64,000 bases of DNA from Serilophus lunatus (lineage: Eukaryota > Chordata > Aves > Passeriformes > Eurylaimidae), in the NCBI GenBank assembly GCA_013399895.1, contig VXBA01006142.1:163328-227327 (forward strand), given 5' to 3'. Of this stretch, positions 1 to 13,603 are shown piece after piece. Both the position numbers and the translations under genes were made by a program. The first letter of the stretch is position 1. Each line of letters opens with the position of its first letter. The notes under the pieces are model-generated. The model did no database searches, was not told the origin of the DNA, and saw only the letters and a list, made by a program, of their open reading frames with translations.

Positions 1-277
1 GGCAGCAGCACACAGCCCCGGGCCAGCCGTGGCCAGGAATTTTCAGCACCACGGCTGCTAACAGAGACCGATAGAGAGCTGGCCCTGGCACCGTGTTGGC
101 GCTGTGGCATCTCTGAGGTGCTGCTGCCATGAAAACAAAGATGGCGCCTGACGACTGAAGTCATGAGTTCTTCGACGAGAAAACACCGGAAACTGAGGTG
201 GGCCCGACCGGCTGGATGAATGGGAAGCCAGCGTGGCCAGGAAGAAGGCGACGATATTCACACGAGATGGAGAAGGC

Positions 278-285
278 TTAAAAGT
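278..285 (+). promoter_or_regulatory. TATA-like box of the LTR at 1-771
   Basis: CTTAAAAG occurs in GC-richer sequence about 400 bp before the AATAAA signal. The related LTR at 12207-13834 has the same motif in the equivalent place, which supports a promoter role. Activity cannot be judged from sequence. Confidence 0.5.
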
Positions 286-676
286 CGAGGCACGGCCCCA
301 CCCCGCTCTTTTTTTTGGCTGCTGCTGCGAGGAGAAGGATCACAGCCCCGGTGTTCAGCGCCTGCAGACCCCACGGCAGGAGTCCACCCATTTCTCTCAA
401 CCCGGGAGCCATTTCCAGCTTGCTAGCAAGTATCCTTGCAAAAGGGGAGGGAGGGAACTGGCTTTCACCTGTGTTTGTGTTTTTCAGAGAGTTTGGAGAG
501 CCCAAAGTCCTTCGGAGAGAGGGAAAAGAAGGAGAGACACCTTTTCCTTTTTCCTTTTTTTTTTTTTTTCCCTTTTTGTGTTTTTTTTTTTTTTTTCCTT
601 GCGTGTTGGGGGTCCCTCAATGTAATTCTGGGGTCTTCAGTAGGTTACCCCTACCTCTCTCATTCAAATTCCTTGT

Positions 677-682
677 AATAAA
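677..682 (+). terminator. Polyadenylation signal of the LTR at 1-771
   Basis: AATAAA followed by CTGTT lies 89 bp before the LTR 3' end. The sister LTR carries AATAAACTGTT at the equivalent position on the other strand, so the signal is part of the family consensus. Confidence 0.65.
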
Positions 683-771
683 CTGTTCTCCTGCTGGCCA
701 TTCTATTCAGTTTTCCGTCACTTTTATTGAACCTGCCCCCTGAATGCTAAAAGGTGGATCAAACCACCACA

Positions 772-3700
772 GGCAGATTAGCACCCCTTTTGCTACAGGC
801 TGTAAAAACCTTTGTCTTCCTCATCTGACTGAAGAGGTTTCCTTTCACGTCCTGTGGCTGGCTTAAGGTTTCATAGAGGTCTCAAAGAACAGCCTGACCC
901 AAGAAATTAAAAAGCCCTGGAAACATATCCTTAGTGATAAATGTGATAATGTCATTATTTAATTGCGTTATCATGACCTTGGAAGAAAGACAAAATAAAA
1001 AAAAAAAAATCATTATTAGAGATAAGAAGAAATACAAAGATTGGCCAGAGTGCTAAAACAAAATTAATAGGTAGCTGATCAATAAAATTAGAGTCTGTTT
1101 TCTTTTTTTAACACAAGTTATCCAATTGAGTCTTAAAGGAACCTTTTATTGGATGAAGTATTTGCCACTATGTATCAGAATCTAGTTGGTGATTATGGGA
1201 CTTGTCAGAATTGCACAGCTGTTATCTATAAGGTCTATGGACATAGCAGTGATTTGTCTGTAAGACTGTGACTTTAAAGGAGCAATGATATATAATGGTG
1301 TTGGTAATGTACTGTACCATGGACATATAGAACAATATACAAATGTACTAAATCTACCACTGTTATGTCACAAGGAACAGCTACCATAATAATATACAAA
1401 GTCATAAGCAAGGAGATAAAAACAAACACCAAACAAACCAAAAGGGCAGCTACTAAAATAAGTACTCCAGTCATGTTTGCACAAAAACTTTTATTCAGTA
1501 AAAGGAAACAACTGTGAACTGGGAGAAAAAAAGTAGCAGCCCTGACAAAAATGTATTTTCACATTATGGAAGATGGAGATGGGGACACTTTTCTTTTTTT
1601 AACCTTTATCAAAAAACAGGGATTTACAATGATTTATACCCAAGCAACTAGATCTGCAGAAGGATACAGTTCTTTGAAATAGTTTGCTCTGATATACCTT
1701 GCTGACCAGTGCAATCCTTAGATGCTATTTGTTGCAGAGAGTGTGCAAAATGCTACACTGCAACAGCATATTAATTTGGTTTGGATGAACTCTGCAAAGT
1801 GATGTACAGCTCTGGGAATTAAAAAAAGCAATTACTTACCATACAAATTTAAATACCTGTGTTATAACGATAATCTCAAGTATTGTACAATGGACGGTGT
1901 TTGTCGACTGGAAGGGTGAGTAAGAGCATTTTGTTTTTACTTGCCTGAAAAATGGATGTGCAAAGCTGTCTGTCACTCTAGTTCTCACCTTTAAGGTTGT
2001 ACAACTGCAGTCAAGTTACAGTTTGATTTTCCAGATTGGTTTTGATGTTGGTTTTGTTTTGTGGGTTTTTGTTTGCTTGTTTTATTTCTTTTTGTAGCCT
2101 TCTTCATTGCAACAATGTTCTAATCAACAAAGAACATCTTGTTTTCCTATTATAGCAGTGCCCACCCAGTCTGGCCACCAGTCAATATCTCAGCACTGAT
2201 ATTGATCCCAAGTTTGACATCTCTAGTGGAATAAAGAACCCCGTTGCACTCTTACCAAACGAAAAAGATATCCACAGTAATCAGTTTTATCTTAAACCGA
2301 AGAAAACTGTTGCATTTTTATTTCATTCAGTATGCATTATTCATGTTTTTTGCTGGAAATCTTATCCCTGTAATTTTAATAAGAAAATTTATACTGCAGC
2401 AATAGTGACTGGTTACTTCAGAAAGAAGGAATGTTTAAAAAGCAGTGATTTCAATGAGATGCTGTATTAGCTTTCCAAACTACACACTTCCTTAGCACAC
2501 TCATCAGGCATGATCAAATATAGTGTTTTGTCAGTTTTTAGACACTTTGCTATTAGAGTTACATCTTTTACTTCATCAAACTGGGGCTCTGCTGAGGGAC
2601 AGATTGCACAAATAAACATCAGTTGGAATGGTTTTAAAGAGCAATTGTTTACTGATTGAAATACAAAACCTGTTGCTCATGTTTGGAGATCAAATTACAT
2701 GCTTAAGAGAAAGCAAGCTACATAATTCGTTGACTCATGATTCATAAGAAATATCAAGCTGTACCTTTTGATGTGAAGACTTGCAGAATCTCTTATCTTT
2801 ATTAGATCGAGCAGGAGATTACAGGTTTTTCTTAAAAACAGTGGCACTATATATGGCAATTTCATAGCCATCAGACTGCAATCCCTCTGTGAAGGGGTGC
2901 TGTGAAGAGGTTGATTTGTAACATTCAAGTTCAAAAGTCCTTTGTTTTAAGACAAAGTATTATACTGATATTAAACTCCAACCGAATTCCCAAAGAGAAT
3001 TTTTTTGCCACACATTTTCTCTCATTTTGTTTACTCAGAGCAGCCATGCAAAATAGGAGGAGAATTTTCCCTACACCACGTGAAGCCAGGCTTCAAAAAA
3101 AAGACAGTGAAGAAGGAAGTACACCAGGACTTATCAGAAGGGTATGCACAGAGTGAGAGGCAGAAAAGTGATATCAGCCCAGATCAAAGATCAATTGGTC
3201 CCGGTCTCCCCTCTCTTGGCAGCTTATAGGGGGAGACTTCAGCAGGGGGAAGCACACAGTGATATCTTCTCCCTGATTACCTCTGCCGTACTGTGGTTTG
3301 TGACTCAGGAACTTAAAGTCAGGCATGGTGTCTTTGTCCTTTATCGTACTTAGTGTCCAATGGCACAACACCATCCAGTTACCACCAACACATGGGAATA
3401 ATCTGGCCCTAGAGATGTTTTACGGAGTCCTCCCACAGGTGTCCTCCATATGCCAATATTAGCTCCAAGTTCAAACAGGGCATAGAGGAAGGACTGGAGT
3501 TTCTGCTGAGGAGATTAATGGAAATGTATTGAAGATTTGCTCATAATATTTTTTCTGTCCACGCCTGTGGACAATTACTCAGTATTTTTCCATTGTAATT
3601 TATACATGTGGTTAATAGTGCTGGCTGCATTACCACAGGTTTTGTGAGAGAATAAATATAGCTGAGTATGAAACACACATAAGATACATAAAAACTCCCA

Positions 3701-6700
3701 AAGGAAAACTCCACCAATTAAATGTAATTTTCCTGAAAGGGCTCTACCTGGTCAGACATAAACTGCATTTTCAGTGCTCTTACCTCAGTTTTACACTGTA
3801 AGGGAATTTTCTGCAAATCTCAGGTAAGAAGAACTAAAATTAATCCCCCCCCCCAAAAAAAAAAATACGTAAAAAACAGCAACAAAAAAACAAACCAGTT
3901 TTGCAAGGCAAAAGAAGAAAAGCTTGGTCTCACATTTTTTAAAGTTCATAAAATAAAGATTGTGAATTCCAGATGTGTAACCATACGTTTTTAAGAAATA
4001 CGCTATTTTCCATGAAGTGTAAAGAACAATGTAAGAATTCAATTAGCTAACCTTAGTCTCTGTGATTCATGATTCACCAGCACGGTCAAATCATGTAGTT
4101 TGCCTTGTTTTGAGCAGAAAGTTTGACTAGAAACCTGAATTATGCTCTTATCCTGTGATTCTGCATTTCTATGGAAGCTGAACAGAGTCCAGACCTTTTG
4201 GAACATGATATTAACTGAACGAAAGCCCAAGACTCCATACAACTCCTTTTTTATAAAGCCTAGAAGATATAATCAGACATTTGAAATGCTTATGAGAGAT
4301 TGTTTACTCTTGTTTTGGAAATTTCTTTTTGGGAACAAATTGCTGTCAGTTTTGAATCTTTTCTAGTTCATTCACCATAGCTACAGAAAAATGGGGGGCT
4401 TGGGTTAGTATGAGAAAACACAGATATATATTGTACAGTTGTCTACTGTGATGTTAGTCACCTTAGATTACCTTAATAGTAATATAGAAAAATGTATGCT
4501 TTTGAATATTAATGGGATAACCATTATGTTTCTATTATATATATTATGCTATACTAATTATATTTATTATAAGTATCTCATATGAGATGAGATTAATTGT
4601 TTGCTAGAAGGTCTATTTCTTCTGACTAAAAAGAACTAGTATAACTAGTTCAAAAGTAGAAATCCATCCTTGCTGAAACAGATTAGCCCCAAAATAAGAT
4701 GGATAAAATCCAGAATAGAAAAAGAAGTTGATGATTTAATTTTCATGCAGAGTTGATAGAATGCGCTTGTTGTTGCATTGAGAGGGGACTGCAAAGGCCT
4801 TTTGCATGTTCCAGCCAAATGATGGGAGCTGAATCCCTACATTCAGAGTACCGCACCAGTGTACTTCCTGCGCAGTTGCATCTTCTTCTTTTGTTCTGCT
4901 ATGATACATAAAGCATGTTGACATCACTGCTACAATAAGGTTGATACAGATCTTCCCACTTACCAAGCTGATCTGCATCCATGGAGCCACAGTTGCTGCA
5001 GAGAAATATCTGCTTGCAAGGCCACAGAGTGGATAAGAGAAAGGAGAGGGAAATTATTCCTTCAAAGAGGAGCACAGCAAAATACAGAAAGAAGGGATTT
5101 AACTTTCTGTCTACTAAAGTTTTCATATTTTAATGGACATAGCCCAGGTCATCTGTAAAAAGAAGCTCACACACGTTTTGCTAATTATGTTGTTGATAGA
5201 TGAGTGAGGGGCAGTACAACTAGAAATCCTTCTTTTTCTTATGCATCTCTCTTACTCCCTAGGACAAGTTTTCTTTTCCTATACAGCCTTTACCCCCCTC
5301 CCCCCCCCATCCCCCACTCCTGCACCTGCAGCCCCACCTGTTCAGGCTCTGATTCCCCTTAGCTTCTGTCTTCATGAGCATATTGAAGGTTTATTTTCAA
5401 GCATTAGTCTTAAATAGTCAAGTTGATATCTAACACATGGATTATGTTTGAGAACAGTGAACAGTCATAAATTTCAACCAAGGAAGGAAATGTATGAGAC
5501 TGAAAGATGAGCAAGGGAAATCTGATGTGATTCTATGTAATTCAAGCCATATCAAGAGTAGCAGGTAAAGGATTTTATAACTTCTATAGAAATAATTGGA
5601 AAAGTAACTGAAAAATAATCCATATGACTATACTTTCTTACTGCCTGGTTCACATTTTCTGTTTATTAATTTTGTAGTTTCTCTGTCAGTATATCCTGAT
5701 TGATTTAGGGATGCTAAAATGTATTAGAATATATGGTTTGCAGGTATTATGACTTTAGTCCTAAACATTGCAGTATTCCCTGTAGTGTCTGGAGTCAGCT
5801 GGACTAGATGCAATTGCAGCATTTGTAGCTAATCACATGGTCACAAAAGCATCTGTACTTTTTCTATGCTTCTGAGCATGCCCATGATGTTTAGAGAGAT
5901 GTTAGATGCGTGTGAAACAGCATCTGATAAATTCAGCAGAACAGAGATCTGTAAGTTTCTATGTCTGTAAAATGTTTACTACACTTCTATGACACTCAAG
6001 GGGAAATGACTAGACAACAATGCAACCAACAGAGAGGCAACTGTATGTTCTACAGGGCAAACACTATTAATAGTCTGTGAGATGAATTTCCTCACAAGGT
6101 TTGAAAAAATGCCTCTGTGAGTCCAGAGCTAATGGTTCAGTATAAATAAACTTGTTGAACAATTTATTTCTTTTAGAACATCTTTACTAAACCATCTAAC
6201 AATTGAATTACAACAATACCATAAAATCTGTAAGGTTTCTTTTATAGACCTGTTGTGAAGAAAATCCTGTAGGGTAAGTTAAATGACCTGGGAGAGTACT
6301 AGTCACTAACATATCACAAATAGATACATAAAACCCTGACAGCTATAAAATCAAAATAATATACAAATATAAGTGTTTATTAGTATACCAATCAGCCTAT
6401 TGCCAGCAATTAAGGTATAAAAAGGTACATCCCAGCTTATACTCTTGCAAAGCTCAAATAGCCCAAAGCTCTTCATCATTCTCCAAACCATACATTGTGG
6501 TTTTTAAACATTAATTCCTAGTGTTAATCTCTTTTTCTGTTTTTCTTTTAAAACATAGACTAACATTGATTAAAACTTTCCCCTGTCACTATCGACACCA
6601 TTATGAGAGTGACCCATTTAAAGAGAGTAGGAATGAGTCTTGTATCACCTGCTGAAAAAGTGGGAGACACCCCATCAAGTTACTTTCTCCTGGTTTTTTT

Positions 6701-7439
6701 TGTTGGGTTTTTTTTTTTTTCTGACTTTGGGGCAATTATTTCTGAAATTAGTTTGTTCTTTTACAGAAGTTGCCTAGCCATCTAAGCATTCAGCTTCTGT
6801 CAACATCTGACTGCTTGACTGGTTACAAACTGATTTGCCTCTAAATTTTGCCACCTCGTTTACTTTCATACCTAGATGTGAGATTTATTTATGAAAGCCA
6901 TTTCCAGACTGAACCAGGTCTCCAAACCCCATAGGACTAAAGATGGCTAAAAGCCATCAGGGGCCTGTGGATACACAAAACATCCTTCCTGTATCAGTGA
7001 TTCCTTGATAGCTGCAAGCCTCCCTAATGCTTGCTGACAGATAACTCGGCATGGAAACCATACACATGTGGGAGTAGCAGTATCTTAAAGAAATGGAGCA
7101 GACTCAAACATGAAGTGGTGGGGTGGCACGTGTAATTGGAAAATGTTCCTTGAATGAAAGGTGAATTTTCTCAACAGTCCAGCTCCTCCTGGGCACAGAG
7201 GAATATCTTGTGTATTTTTTATAGACTGTCCTAATAGCTGTAGCTAGTGAATTTATGTAGAGTTATACATCATGTGTCATTATAATAGTATTTTTTCCCC
7301 ACTAATGATAGAAAGTATTTTTAGTCTTTTTAAGCTTTTTTTAGAACAGAATTGTTATGAGTAAAGGGCTCCTCTTTTCCCGTCTCACTGACCTCACCTT
7401 TATATTTGGTGTGATTTTTTGAGCATGGTGCTTATACAC
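772..7439. other. Single-copy AT-rich intergenic DNA, no gene recognised
   Basis: I see no coding exon, RNA gene or clear transposon here. Short simple-sequence tracts occur: A13 at 997-1009, C10 followed by A11 at 3845-3865, a C-rich stretch at 5293-5320 and T runs near 6695-6720. Around 4500-4660 the sequence is very AT-rich and holds two small palindromes: a 14-bp perfect one at 4575-4588, and an 8-bp stem with a 3-nt loop at 4633-4651. Open frames of 60-84 codons here show no recognisable protein pattern. Confidence 0.6.
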
Positions 7440-7545
7440 CAAGGTTGGGTTTGATGACCATATGGGCCATTCACATAAGAGTTGGACATGATGATCTGTG
7501 TGGGTCTCTTCCAACTCAGAATATTCTGTGATATTCTCTGTGATA
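7440..7545 (+). mobile_element. CR1 LINE 3'-end fragment
   Basis: The stretch GTTGGACATGATGATC at 7481-7496, a GGGTCTCTTCCAACTC block at 7502-7517, and an ATTCTGTGAT-type tail match the conserved 3' end of CR1. The repeated octamer-like tail marks the 3' terminus, so the element runs on the plus strand. Only about 65 bp are clear. The part before 7481 also looks CR1-like (GGTTGGGTTTGATGACC) and may be a decayed or duplicated copy of the same motif. Confidence 0.7.
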
Positions 7546-10500
7546 TAAGTGTCGTTTTGTATGTGAGAACGTGTCTCTGTCTTTACTGCTGTTGAGTTTA
7601 TTGAAGAACTGTGCACTTCAGCTGGGTAGAAAAGGCACAACGCAAGTACACTTTAATCTTTGAGAGAATAAACAGCTTGGAGTACTGAAGAAAAAGTGCA
7701 GGACTTGGAAAATGACAGTGCATGAAGCAAGGTCAGAGAGGGAGAATACCAGCACACTGCAAAGGAAAAAAATAAATGTCAGAGATTGTTTCATTTTTGT
7801 TGGCGTTGTGGAGGATTGTGTGCCATCTGTGCTAGGATGTGCATGAGAACCTTGTGAAAAGAGCCATCTTGCATGGCCTGAGGCAAGGAAGGTCTGAAAT
7901 GTACCTAGACCACAGAACAGCACTGGACATGGATAAAAGATACTGGACACCCTAGATACTCTCCAAGAGTCAGGCATATTAGTCATGGATCAGGCCATAA
8001 CTCACTTCAGTTATCAGATTAAAGCATGGTAGCTCTTCAAATAAAGTTGTAACTTTCATGACTGTATCCTTCCTTCTTCCCTTTCCCAGAGCTTGACAGT
8101 ACAGAGCAAATAAAAACTTCTTCAGAACTTATCAATTTACAAGTACAACTTGCATGGGAAATCAAAGGTAACAAAAGTAAAAAAAAGGAGTATAATATTA
8201 ATAACAATCCCCAATTGTTCCCAAATGCATTATTTTAGCTGTGAAAACAGCTGAAATTTCCAGCAACATAAACCAAAACATTACTGAAAATCATGCCTAG
8301 GCATTCAAATAAAATACATGGACAATTTAAAATAATCCATGCAAGCTATCCAGTAACCAATTATTTGGACTGCAGGGTTTTTATGAGTAAAATTGTAGAC
8401 CAAACATACAATGTAAATATCCAATCCAAAATACCTTCGCTTTCCAGCTGTAGAGTCCAAACCAAATTATTTACATGCTGTGTCTGAATTCTGAGGTGAA
8501 CAGAGAGGTAGTTTGCTGCTGGGTCCAAGACTGAATCTTTGAATAAGCTCACAAAACTAGACCAGCCTGGCCATCCATCCTTGTTTGAAGAGATTCAGAT
8601 TCTTCTTGGTGCAGGAATCCTTTTGTTTCCCAGGATAACCTAGAAAATATTTTCAAGCAGTTTAAACAAAGCCTGTATATTCCTGAGGACACATCTGTTT
8701 GAAACCGCAGAGACAGATTTCTGCTCTGAGAAGCATGGATAGAAACCTGCCCTGGAGTGTATCTGCATTAATGTAAGTTGGAGGTAGTAGGTGTTGAGCA
8801 AAGAAATCCCCCATCCCAGTAACGTATCTTCTGAAATACAAGTGGAGTATGGCTAGCTGGTGGGGAATGCGGGCAGAGACTGACTGCATTGGACCATTCA
8901 CATTCATGTGAAAGTGTTTTCTGTAGATTGCCATTTTTATGTTGAGTGATAGGACAGTTTTCCATTACCCTCTCCAGCAGCTCAAAGAGTAGCATTTCTA
9001 GGTCTTTAGCAATGCCATTTGGCGGATTTTTCTAAGCCTTTAACGTTTCCATGAAAGGCACATAAGCTAGCATCAGTCTATGTGAGACTCACCTTTGCAG
9101 TATTCTTTCTTATTTACAATCCATTTACTTTACACTTAATGCTTGGGACAACCCACAAACTTCCATCATCATCTGATGTTGAGAAAATTACCCCTGCACT
9201 CACCCTGCTGACTCGAAATTGTTATTAGAAAAGCCACCATGATGCTTCTTTCAGTTCATTTTTTTCTGGGAAGTTTTTGATAGAATATTTAAGAATTTTT
9301 CTGACCAATATTCTTTTATTTGATAGTTCTCTAAAAATATATTTTTAAACCTATTTTCACCATTGGCCTCATTTGGAATATCTGTAAGAGGCATTCTCTC
9401 CACAAAGAATGAAAGACTGATTTTATGTCAGAAAAAGAATAAAAGAAGAAAGAGGGAGGTGTCTGTCAAATGCCCCAAAGTGTTATGAGCCTATGACCCT
9501 TGAAATGTAGGAAGAAATGAATGAAAGGGACTAAAAGAAGTATAAGAAATTGCTTCAAGACAGCATGTTGCTCCTGTGCCAGAAAAAGCAGATGGCAAAA
9601 AGGATCATGTAGAAAAAAAAAGATGCAAAGAATTGTGTCGCAGAAACCAGAACACAATACGAATAACACTGCACAGCTTCTTTGCTATCTCCACCTTAGT
9701 TTCAGGTGTAACAAGAAATCTCTTCCGTTCAGCCTCAGAAGGAAAAAAAACTAAAATAGAGAAGCCATAGCTATAATACTTACAGATGTGCCAGTCAGCA
9801 GGAGAGATCACAGCATACCAATTTAAACGGTTTTCTTTTGAGAAAACCATTGCTTCTTTTGCAATGTCTTATATATTAACTTTACACAAGTTAATACTAT
9901 GCTTTGCTTTGCAGAATACTTATTCATTCTTACCAGAAGAACATTTCTTTCATGAAGTCATACGATATCTTATCAATCCCTTAACCAAGGCCAAAACCCC
10001 ACAAAACAGGGCAGTCAATATACTCTTAAGGCTCTCATCTATGAAGTCACACCATGATGTGATTTTGCAAATACCTTTGTATCTAACTGCACAAAATTAA
10101 CAGGCATACCTTCTGTGTCTCATTAATTTCTAATATTTTTATTTCCCTCTTTTTCCACAGCTGGTCAGAATCTTCAGCAATAATAACAGCAACTCTTGAC
10201 ATGGATGTCAAATTGCATTTTTGAAAGCAGACTATGTCTGCGCCAAGATTGCAGGTTCTAGAGCTCCAAGGTTCTTCATACTGCAGTTCTAAAGCCTCTT
10301 TTACAGCTTTGTGGGCAAGGGTAGCTCAGAGGATGATGACTTTCGTTGGTGGCATTGCACCTGTACTCCACTCTCTTCACACTCCTTTCACTGCAGACAC
10401 CATCACTGCCTTTTGGCAACCCATATTAATTTCTGTGAGACTGCCTTGATGATGAAGGCACTAAGAGGTAAAGGCAAATCTACGTACTAAGTATTAGAAT

Positions 10501-11436
10501 ATGGGCAGCCTGTTAAATAATTGCCTATACAGAAGAGGATTAAAAGGGTACTGTTTTGTAGGACCCAGTTAATGGCTTTACATGAGAGAAGGAATAGCAT
10601 GTGCAGCTTAAAAATTAACCAGGATAAGTCGTACATTTATGCACCTCACAGATAAAACTCTCTGAGTTCTCATGCTTTAAAGATTTTAGTGTGGCACTGC
10701 TATAGGGATGTGGCAAACTTAACATGAAACACTAAAAATGTAGCCTTCCCTATCTGAAGTCAGCAAGTCATCTCAGCTATGCATCATAATTCAGATTTCT
10801 TATTTTCTCAGCCCAGAATGACCATTTTGCCATATACAGATGGTCAGTGAATGCCCTCAGCACCCATCAATTTCTATTTAGTCTCTGTCATCATAACAAT
10901 TTCATTTTTCTCTGCTGTTATGAGAGGGAGAAGCTATCACTGAAGACAGGTTAAAGAAAGGCTGAATTATTGACTGGAGCAATTCACCCTCTAATTCCTG
11001 AAAGTCCTAACAGCATCCCACAGTTCATAGCAAAAATAGTTCCCAGTAGCAGCAAGCAAACAGTGGGATAGGAACAATGATTCCTATCCTCTGTACAGTG
11101 CACCTTTTGTCCACACAGTGACTCACTATGAGGACCGTCTGCATGGAAAAACTGCAGTACTAGCACCTGCACGCCAGTAAATATGCTAACCACATCACTT
11201 CTTAATGCAGATGCAGAGAAAGCAAAGAGTAAAGACTTTCTCTGCCTTTCTTCTTTTCTGTGATGGATTGTACTTCCGGATGCCAAATATGGGACTGCAA
11301 CTTAAATATGTGTGGCACTGTTCGCTGAAGCCAACTTGAAATGAGGAGCCCATAGCCACACTAACCTGCTCTCTTTGTTCTCCAAAGAGTATGTCTAAGT
11401 TTCTAATAATGCCTGAACTGTGCCTGAAAACTGATA
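7546..11436. other. Single-copy intergenic DNA, no gene recognised
   Basis: No exon, RNA gene or transposon could be supported. Open frames of 60-122 codons, including one of 122 codons on the minus strand near 7618-7986 and one of 104 codons at 9786-10100, have no domain pattern I know and no neighbouring splice structure that convinces me. A small hairpin (8-bp stem, 4-nt loop) lies at 9829-9848. Confidence 0.55.
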
Positions 11437-11640
11437 AAGAATCATAGAATTCTAGGAACATAGAATGGTTTAGGTTAGGAAGAGACATTTAAAGGTCATC
11501 TAGTCTAGCCCCTCTGCCATGAGCACGATTGTCTGCAACTAGATCAGGTTGCCCAAAGCGCCTTATAGCCTGACCTTGAATGTATGCAGAGACTGGGTAT
11601 CTACCATCTGGGCTACATGTTCCAGTGTTTCCAGATGATG
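11437..11640 (-). mobile_element. CR1 LINE 3'-end fragment
   Basis: Read on the plus strand it opens with ATCATAGAATTC, then GAATGGTTTAGGTTAGGAAG, then a block with TCATCTAGTCTAGCCCCTCT, AGATCAGGTTGCCCAAAG and CCTGACCTTGAATG. This is the reverse complement of the CR1 3' end, so the element runs on the minus strand with its 3' terminus at the left. About 200 bp survive. It is 5'-truncated, as is usual for target-primed insertions. Confidence 0.85.
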
Positions 11641-12206
11641 TGAGGGAAATCATAGACAGAATAATTTTCCTGCAACAAAACCACATCAGTGTCAGTGTTA
11701 ACTTTTTAGACAATATAATACAAATCCTTGCAAATATTCTCTTGAGTTATTTAATTTACTAGCGCTCACTGAGGTAGAGGGTTATGAGAGTGACTATGAG
11801 AGTGTATAAAGTCTTTTTCATCAGTTTACTGCAGCTTATTATAAAAGAAGACAGTGTGTGACACTGCCAATATTCATGAGCAGAAAATTATGTTTCTCTT
11901 TTGGACTTTATGTCATATTTATTTCATTGCTTCTATAAAAAAACTAAGTAGAAAGTGTTGGTGTGACTATGATTTTTAATTAAACTTCTAGTCTATCAAT
12001 TTTTATTATTTAATTAGGGCTTTTATTTCTATAGGCAAGGCTAAGTGGAAATGTCAACTTGCATGCTAATTTAGAGGCAAAATTAATACTAAATCCATCT
12101 ATGTCATGTTTAAAGTTTATCCAGTGACTATGTTTTGATACAGTTATATCTTTGTGTTAGGGTGTATAGAAAGCTGAAGACCTGTCTCTGTCATCACCTT
12201 TGGTTT
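11641..12206. other. Intergenic DNA between a CR1 fragment and an LTR
   Basis: AT-rich sequence without a recognisable element. It ends with TGGTTT at 12201-12206, which is the candidate left copy of the target-site duplication of the following LTR. A short tandem ATGAGAGTG repeat occurs around 11784-11803. Confidence 0.5.
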
Positions 12207-12296
12207 TGTGGTGGTTTAGCACCACTGTGTTTCACTAAGGGCCACACTGAACAGTGACGAGAAGACTGAACAGAATTTTGAACAACAGGGAAACAG

Positions 12297-12302
12297 TTTA
12301 TT
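12297..12302 (-). terminator. Polyadenylation signal of the LTR at 12207-13834
   Basis: TTTATT on plus reads AATAAA on minus and is followed by CTGTT, as in the LTR at 1-771. It lies about 90 bp from the LTR 3' end at 12207, the same distance as in the sister copy. Confidence 0.65.
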
Positions 12303-12734
12303 TGTCTGGAGCTCAACCAAAGAAAAGACAACAGTTTAAGGGAACTCCAGACTTAACACAGAAATGCACCTGACAAAAACCACGAAAAAGGGAAAAAGGA
12401 AAAAGGGAATAAGAGAACTGCTTTTCTAAGGCCAGGCAGGCTGGCCAAAGAGAAGCAGTGGGAAGGGAAAGCCGCTTCCTCTTCTCTTTCTCTGGTGGTA
12501 GTTAACTCCCAGCCCTTGAAGTCTCTGAAAAACACAACACAGTGAAAAGTCCTCCCCCCAACCCAGGGATGCTATTTGGAGAAGCTTTTCCACCTGTATT
12601 TGTGCTGGCTTAGCTCTGGTGCTCATGGGGGTGGGTGGAGTTAAGCCACGAGGCCTGGGAGTCGGAGAAGGGGAGCCGTGCTGCTGCTCTCCAGCTTGCA
12701 GGAAGACAAAGTAAATGAACTTCTGTTGTTTCAG

Positions 12735-12802
12735 GCTTTTAAGCACTCCAAGTCCCACGTGAATCTCGCAGTCTTCTTCCCGGCTTCACCTCTTCGGATT
12801 GG
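12735..12802 (-). promoter_or_regulatory. LTR core promoter: CCAAT box and TATA-like box
   Basis: On the minus strand CCAAT (12802-12798) is followed about 55 bp later by GCTTAAAAGC (12744-12735). The spacing is right for a polymerase II promoter pointing leftward, with initiation expected around 12700. The surrounding DNA is CpG-rich, which marks either a young insertion or protection from methylation-driven decay. Confidence 0.55.
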
Positions 12803-13388
12803 CCAGTGTTCCGGGCTCCACCTCTCCTCCCGAGATCTTTGGCTCTAACAAAATGGCGGTTCCTGCCAAAATTGTGAGCCTGCTGCTCCCTGGCGCCATG
12901 CTTTTTACCAGCCGCAGGCTGGCTGCCGCCTCTCCAGGGCACCTACCAGCCACGGGAACCCTCAAAAGGGGTCCCCGAGGGCTGCAGGAGCCGCCCGGAG
13001 CAGCCACCATGCCCGCACTGCCACACGGGGGCCGTTCCCGGGGCCGCTGGCACCGCGGGATCCCTTGCCGGGCTCCCTTGTGGCAGCGTGGGGGGCCGGG
13101 ACAGCCACCGGGGCACTTCTGATGTTACCGCCCCGCGGCCATGGGCACCAGGGCACCGCCGGCAAAGAACAACCGGCGGGTGTCTGCGCCGCCTCCGCCA
13201 GAGCCCACCACCAATACCCAGGGTTTGGGCGACCACCCAAGGGAGAGACAGGGAAATGGTGCAGCGACTCTCCCTCCCTGGCACCGAGACCATACCCCGG
13301 GCAGCAGCCGGCCGGCACCAGGGGAAGGCGTGCGTGCAAGGGCAGTAGCAGCCACCCCCAGCTGACGCCTCCCGCCTTCAGGCGCTGC

Positions 13389-13473
13389 GAGGGGAGCCCA
13401 GGGAAAGCCATCGGATGCTGCACAGTGCCGCAAGGGGAACCCGGGGAAAGCCGGCGGACGCCACGCAGCGCCC
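13389..13473. repeat. Direct repeat, two units of about 43 bp, in the LTR U3 region
   Basis: The unit beginning GAGGGGAGCCCAGGGAAAGCC at 13389 is repeated at 13432 as AAGGGGAACCCGGGGAAAGCC. A third partial start (GAGGGGAACC) follows at 13475. Differences are mostly CpG-type transitions. Short direct repeats in U3 are usually enhancer repeats in retroviral LTRs; that role is inferred here. Confidence 0.65.
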
Positions 13474-13603
13474 TGAGGGGAACCTGCATCTTCGCCGCTG
13501 CCCACGTGGCCAAGCCGGGGCCGCACTGGAACTAAACCCGCCGCGGGCTGGCAATCGCCGCCGGTCCACGTTTTGGTGAGTTCTTATCAAGAGAACTGCG
13601 TCA

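Larger units (their letters stand above)
1..771 (+). mobile_element. Endogenous retrovirus LTR, 3' part (5' end outside the window)
   Basis: The order of signals is that of a retroviral LTR read on the plus strand. A TATA-like CTTAAAAG lies at 278-285, a TTTTTCAGAGA block near 480-490, and a CT-rich tract with two T runs (555-569 and 581-596) follows. A polyadenylation signal AATAAA sits at 677-682 and the element stops at 771 with AAACCACCACA. It ends in CA, as LTRs do, and shares these landmarks with the minus-strand LTR at 12207-13834, so the two are one family. No primer-binding site follows the CA end, so this is a solo LTR or the 3' LTR of a provirus lying to the left. No target-site duplication can be tested because the left end is missing. 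Open frames inside it are in no recognisable protein and I leave them out. Confidence 0.75.

Noticed and set aside
233..743. Overlapping plus-strand open frames of 130-142 codons near the left edge
   Set aside because: They lie inside the LTR and translate the CT-rich and poly-T tract into runs of F and S. They are not a retroviral protein.
12962..13513. Overlapping long open frames on both strands (up to 183 codons) in the GC-rich block
   Set aside because: High GC depletes stop codons in every frame. The peptides are rich in G, P, A, R and W, overlap each other on opposite strands, and match nothing I know. The block is better explained as LTR U3.
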